From Pseudomonas corrugata (GTDB lineage: Bacteria > Pseudomonadota > Gammaproteobacteria > Pseudomonadales > Pseudomonadaceae): a stretch of 64,000 nt of DNA. Each line of letters starts with the position of its first letter. The first letter of the stretch is position 1. Positions 60,931-64,000 of this stretch are shown here, in pieces. The stretch is from the NCBI RefSeq assembly GCF_001269905.1, contig NZ_LHVK01000022.1:220007-284006 (forward strand), read 5' to 3'. The translations under genes were made by a program, and so were the position numbers. The notes under the pieces were generated by a model. It had not been told where the DNA came from, made no database searches, and saw nothing but the letters and a program-made list of their open reading frames with translations.

Positions 60931-61923
60931 ATGACTTCAGTGAAAGACGTTGCACAGCTGGCCGGCGTGTCCCTTATGACGGTTTCCAGAGCGCTCAACA
61001 ATCCGGAAAAACTGAGCGCCGAAACCCTTCAGCGGGTACGGAGCGCCATTGATGAGTTGCAGTTCGTACCGAGCCTGTCGGCACGCAGAATGCGTGGCGA
61101 TAACCTCCAGGCACGGACCATCGGAGTGTTCGCCCTGGACACTGCGACCACGCCGTTCGCGGTCGAGCTGCTGCTGTCCATCGAACAGACCGCGCAGCAG
61201 GCAGGCTGGAACGTCTTCATCCTCAACCTGTTGAACAACCCGCCCACCGACCAGGACATCGACCTGATGCTCTCGCACCGGCCCGACGGGTTGATCTTCA
61301 GTGCCATGGGGTTGCGCCAGGTGAGCATTCCCGAGCGCCTGAAGAGCAAACCGCTGGTGCTCGCCAACTGCCTGGAGGATGACGGTCGCCTGGTCAGTTA
61401 TGTGCCCGATGACGAGACCGGCCAGCATCGCGCCGTGCATCACGCCTTGAGCCAGGGCTATCGGCGCCCGCTGTGCATCAATCTGCCAAAACGCAGCCTT
61501 GCCTGGGGCCTGCGACAGGTCGGCCTGCAGCGTGCCTGCCAGGCATTCGGGCTGCCTCCCGAAGCACTGTTGCAATACGACCTCTCCGATCACGATGCCT
61601 ATGGTGAAACCGCCACCATCCTCGACCGGCACATCGTCGACGGCCGCCCCGAGTTCGACATCCTGATCTGCGGCAACGACCGCATTGCCTTTTGTGCCTA
61701 TCAGTTGCTGTTGGGCCGTGGCCTGAAGATTCCCGGTGACGTGGCCGTGCTCGGCTATGACAACATGATCGGCATCGCCGAACTGTTCATCCCGCCCCTG
61801 ACCACGGTGCAACTGCCGTACTACGAGATCGGCCGCCGGGCCGCCCGGCACCTGATCGAAACGCTTGAGGTCACGGGCACCCAGCCAGTGGATTGCCCGT
61901 TGGTAATCAGGGCGTCGCTCTAG
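60931..61923 (+). CDS. LacI-family transcriptional regulator of the sugar locus
   Basis: 330 aa. Helix-turn-helix TSVKDVAQLAGVSLMTVSRA and hinge LSARRMRG, then a periplasmic-binding-type effector domain with ICGNDRIAFCAYQLLLG. It follows the GH32 gene by 64 bases in the same direction. It probably binds GTTAACGTTAAC at 55040 and represses uptake until sugar is present. Confidence 0.9.
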   Translation: MTSVKDVAQLAGVSLMTVSRALNNPEKLSAETLQRVRSAIDELQFVPSLSARRMRGDNLQARTIGVFALDTATTPFAVELLLSIEQTAQQAGWNVFILNLLNNPPTDQDIDLMLSHRPDGLIFSAMGLRQVSIPERLKSKPLVLANCLEDDGRLVSYVPDDETGQHRAVHHALSQGYRRPLCINLPKRSLAWGLRQVGLQRACQAFGLPPEALLQYDLSDHDAYGETATILDRHIVDGRPEFDILICGNDRIAFCAYQLLLGRGLKIPGDVAVLGYDNMIGIAELFIPPLTTVQLPYYEIGRRAARHLIETLEVTGTQPVDCPLVIRASL

Positions 61924-61943
61924 ACCGACGCCCCGTTCGCCCC

Positions 61944-62351
61944 CTACTTCGCACCTTCGCAGTTGACCATCCAGGCAATCCCGAAACGGTCTTCGAACAT
62001 GGCGAAACGTTCCGCCCAGAAAGTCTTTGCCAACGGCATGAGCACGCTGCCCCCCGCACTCAAGCCATTGAACAGTCGCTCGGCCTCGGCCACGCTGTCG
62101 ACATTGAGGGACACCGAAACACCCTGCGGTTTGCGGTAAGGCTGGCCTGGCGGGCAATCGGAGGCCATCAGGCTGAAGTCGTCCACGGTCAGGCAGGCAT
62201 GCAGGATCAAGTCGTTATCCTTGGGCATGCCCGTCTCTTCAGGCGCTTCGGCAAAGGACATGGAAAACAGCTCGCCGCCCAGCACGTCCTTGTACAAGGC
62301 GAAGGCTTCCTTGCAGTTACCGTTGAAGGTCAGGTAGGGAATGATTCTCAT
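61944..62351 (-). CDS. VOC-family protein (PhnB-like)
   Basis: 135 aa glyoxalase/bleomycin-resistance fold. MRIIPYLTFNGNCKEAFALY, MPKDNDLILHACLTVDDFSL and WAERFAMFEDRFGIAWMVNC are typical of PhnB/3-dmu-9_3-mt proteins. Converges on the LacI gene. Second in a pair with the YCII gene (24-base gap). Substrate unknown. Confidence 0.88.
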   Translation of the reverse strand: MRIIPYLTFNGNCKEAFALYKDVLGGELFSMSFAEAPEETGMPKDNDLILHACLTVDDFSLMASDCPPGQPYRKPQGVSVSLNVDSVAEAERLFNGLSAGGSVLMPLAKTFWAERFAMFEDRFGIAWMVNCEGAK

Positions 62352-62375
62352 GGTCGGATCTCCTGGTGTCAGGTT

Positions 62376-62801
62376 TTACGATTGATCAGACATCTGCGCC
62401 CGCAGACGTGCTTCCTGCTCGCGCAGGTCGGGAGTAAAGGTCTCGCCGAAATCATCCATTTCGAAGATCTGCCGGATCTCGATGTCGCTGTCGCTGACCA
62501 TCGGGTTTGGACAACGCTTGACCCAGTCAATGGCCTCCTGCAGCGACTGGACCTGGAAGATCCAGAAGCCGGCGATCAGCTCCTTGGTTTCAGCAAAGGG
62601 GCCGTCGACGACGGTCCGGTCCTTGCCGGAAAACTGTACGCGTACGCCCTTGGAACTGGGGTGCAGGCCTTCACCCGCGAGCATTACCCCGGCCTTGACC
62701 AATTCTTCATTGTAGGCGCCCATGGCGGTCAGCAACGCTTCACTGGGCATTTCTCCGGCTTCCGATTCCGGACTGGCTTTGACGATCACCAAAAATCGCA
62801 T
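62376..62801 (-). CDS. YCII/DGPF-domain protein
   Basis: 141 aa, ATG at 62801 with AGGAGA 7 bases upstream. MRFLVIVKASPESEAGEMPS and VVDGPFAETKELIAGFWIFQ contain the DGPF motif. These proteins often sit beside PhnB-like proteins and ECF sigma factors; no sigma factor is seen here. Enzymatic role unknown. Confidence 0.88.
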   Translation of the reverse strand: MRFLVIVKASPESEAGEMPSEALLTAMGAYNEELVKAGVMLAGEGLHPSSKGVRVQFSGKDRTVVDGPFAETKELIAGFWIFQVQSLQEAIDWVKRCPNPMVSDSDIEIRQIFEMDDFGETFTPDLREQEARLRAQMSDQS

Positions 62802-62898
62802 GGTCTTATCTCCTGATGCTGAGTTAAGCCGCCATTGCAGCGGTTCCATGGTTAATCGAATGGCGATGGGGGAAATCGACAGGCTGGCGGAAATATTT

Positions 62899-62930
62899 TT
62901 GTGGCGAAGGAATTTATCCCCTCGCCACAA
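62899..62930. repeat. REP-like palindrome between YCII and RTX genes
   Basis: TTGTGGCGA-N14-TCGCCACAA, imperfect inner arms (AGG/CCC). Resembles the GTGGCGAGGGGATAAAT REP type of fluorescent pseudomonads. Confidence 0.65.
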
Positions 62931-62949
62931 TGACTCATAAGCCGATCGG

Positions 62950-64000
62950 TCAGGCGACCAGATCACTGGCGCTGAAGGTGTTGACACCCACCAGCTGGAT
63001 TTCGAAATCCGCTCCCAGATTGCCGTCGATGTTGCCGGAAAGCACATGATCGACGAAGCGCAATTGCCCTGCACCGCTGAAGTCAGCCGAATCGATGAAG
63101 CTGAATTTGTTGATCCCTGTGGCGAGGATATTGGCATCCAGCTTCGACAGGTCAAGTTTGTCGCCTTGGAGCCTGCTGAAATCCGTAATGACGTCGCGGG
63201 CAACGTCGATACCCAGCTCATTCAGCGCGCTGAACACAAATCGGTCGGCTCCAGCACCACCGCTCAGGGTGTCAGTGCCAATGCCGCCGATCAGCAGATC
63301 ATTGCCTGCGCCGCCATCAAGTTGATCGTTGCCTGCGCCGCCGTTCAGCGTATTGCTGGCAGCGTTGCCGGTCAGCACGTTGTCCAGTGCGTTGCCGATA
63401 CCATTGATAGCGGAGGTGCCGATCAGCGAGAGGTTTTCCAGGTTGGCACCCAGCGTCCAACTCACCGAAGAACGCACGGTGTCGATTTCGCTGTCCAGGG
63501 TACTGGTTTCGCTGACGATGTCCTTGAGGTTGTCGACGATATACGTGTCGTTGCCGGTACCGCCGATCAAGGTATCGGCTCCCGCGCCGCCGTCCAGGAT
63601 GTCCGCACCGTCCAGGCCATTCAACACGTTGGCGGCACTGTTGCCGACCAGGCTGTTGTCCGAGGCGTTACCGACAAGGTTGATGGCGCCAATGCCGAGC
63701 AACTGACCGTCCTCGACGTTGGTCGACAGGGTATGACTGACCGACGTGCGTACCAGATCGCGGCCTTCGCCGGCGAGCTCGGTGACCGTGTCACCGAGGT
63801 TATCGACAAGATAGGTGTCATTCCCCGCACCGCCGATCAGGGTGTCCCGCCCGGCTCCGCCATTGAGCACGTTGTTGCCGGCGTTGCCGATCAATACGTT
63901 GCCCAGAGCGTTACCGGTGCCGTTGACGGCGGCGTTGCCAGTCAGCGTGAGGTTTTCCAGGTTGGCGCCCAGGGTCCAACTCACCGAGGAGCGCACGGTA
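62950..64000 (-). CDS. Large RTX/calcium-binding secreted protein, C-terminal part only
   Basis: Open to the window end; at least 349 residues of the C-terminus. RTX nonapeptides (GGAGRDTLIGGAGNDTYLVD, GGAGADTLIGGTGNDTYIVD, GGAGNDQLDGGAGNDLLIGG) alternate with a longer module VRSSVSWTLGANLENL that recurs about every 178 residues. A serralysin-type C-terminal domain follows (GGAGADRFVFSALNELGIDV), and the end DFEIQLVGVNTFSASDLVA resembles the AprA end. Type I secretion is likely. The enzymatic or adhesive N-terminus is outside the window. Confidence 0.87.
   Translation of the reverse strand, partial: TVRSSVSWTLGANLENLTLTGNAAVNGTGNALGNVLIGNAGNNVLNGGAGRDTLIGGAGNDTYLVDNLGDTVTELAGEGRDLVRTSVSHTLSTNVEDGQLLGIGAINLVGNASDNSLVGNSAANVLNGLDGADILDGGAGADTLIGGTGNDTYIVDNLKDIVSETSTLDSEIDTVRSSVSWTLGANLENLSLIGTSAINGIGNALDNVLTGNAASNTLNGGAGNDQLDGGAGNDLLIGGIGTDTLSGGAGADRFVFSALNELGIDVARDVITDFSRLQGDKLDLSKLDANILATGINKFSFIDSADFSGAGQLRFVDHVLSGNIDGNLGADFEIQLVGVNTFSASDLVA

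Noticed and set aside
62950..64000. Regularly spaced GC-rich repeats considered as a CRISPR-like array
   Set aside because: They are in-frame RTX nonapeptide codons of a protein gene, not direct repeats with unique spacers.

Overview
The window looks like the chromosome of a fluorescent Pseudomonas (P. fluorescens group). The reasons are an AprA-type serralysin followed by its inhibitor, several copies of the REP palindromes typical of that group (GTGGCGAGGGAG... and GTGGGAGCGAGC... types), high-GC coding, OprD-family porins and many LysR/MocR/IclR regulators. No rRNA, tRNA, CRISPR array, integrase or transposase was found. The content is metabolic, transport and stress genes.

Layout. (1) 1-1933, minus: aprI (cut by the window start) and aprA, the secreted alkaline protease and its periplasmic inhibitor. 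(2) 2256-15771: a LysR/DHA2 efflux pair, a DUF1652-like small protein, an orphan UvrD-type helicase, pgm, a MocR regulator next to a large protein of unknown function, a small protein in a lower-GC patch, and a quinone-oxidoreductase/LysR divergent pair. REP clusters lie between several of these genes. (3) 15858-25513: a stress locus holding a P-type ATPase with a C-terminal hemerythrin-like domain (P1B-5 type), a three-BON protein, a CHAD remnant, an erythromycin-esterase-like protein, a Usp / phosphoribosyltransferase / dienelactone-hydrolase-like operon, and a divergent PyrR-like / ribose-phosphate pyrophosphokinase-like pair. FNR/Anr-type dyads (TTGAN-N4-NTCAA) lie in three of its promoter regions, so control by low oxygen is likely.

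(4) 25819-35734: a LysR regulator diverges from a catabolic operon (DctA-like carboxylate carrier, carboxymuconolactone-decarboxylase-like protein, SDR, amidohydrolase, SMP-30 lactonase, ModA-like binding protein, exported alpha/beta-hydrolase fold protein). A convergent paralogue of the last protein and an ACS-type MFS carrier follow. Both hydrolase-fold paralogues have alanine where the catalytic nucleophile should be. (5) 35779-45822: a second catabolic block on the minus strand. It has an enoyl-CoA hydratase, an ADP-forming acyl-CoA synthetase, an ABC importer, an OprD porin and a FadB/J-like bifunctional enzyme, with a divergent IclR regulator. The same dyad TTCCA-N5-TGGAA occurs in both regulatory gaps of this block. 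It looks like uptake, CoA activation and beta-oxidation of an organic acid that cannot be named from sequence.

(6) 45980-51186: a periplasmic binding protein directly upstream of a hybrid kinase with HK-REC-HK order, plus a small protein. (7) 51395-53248: an ABC exporter-type half-transporter. (8) 53348-61923: a sugar locus, most likely for sucrose, with a ScrY-like porin, an ABC importer (binding protein, two permeases, ATPase), a GH32 beta-fructosidase and a LacI regulator, and a LacI-type palindrome in the porin/binding-protein gap. (9) 61944-64000: a PhnB-like VOC protein, a YCII protein, and the C-terminal part of a large RTX protein cut by the window end, whose C-terminus resembles that of AprA.

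Starts were refined from ribosome-binding sites where possible. All functions are by family resemblance recognised by eye; no database search was run.
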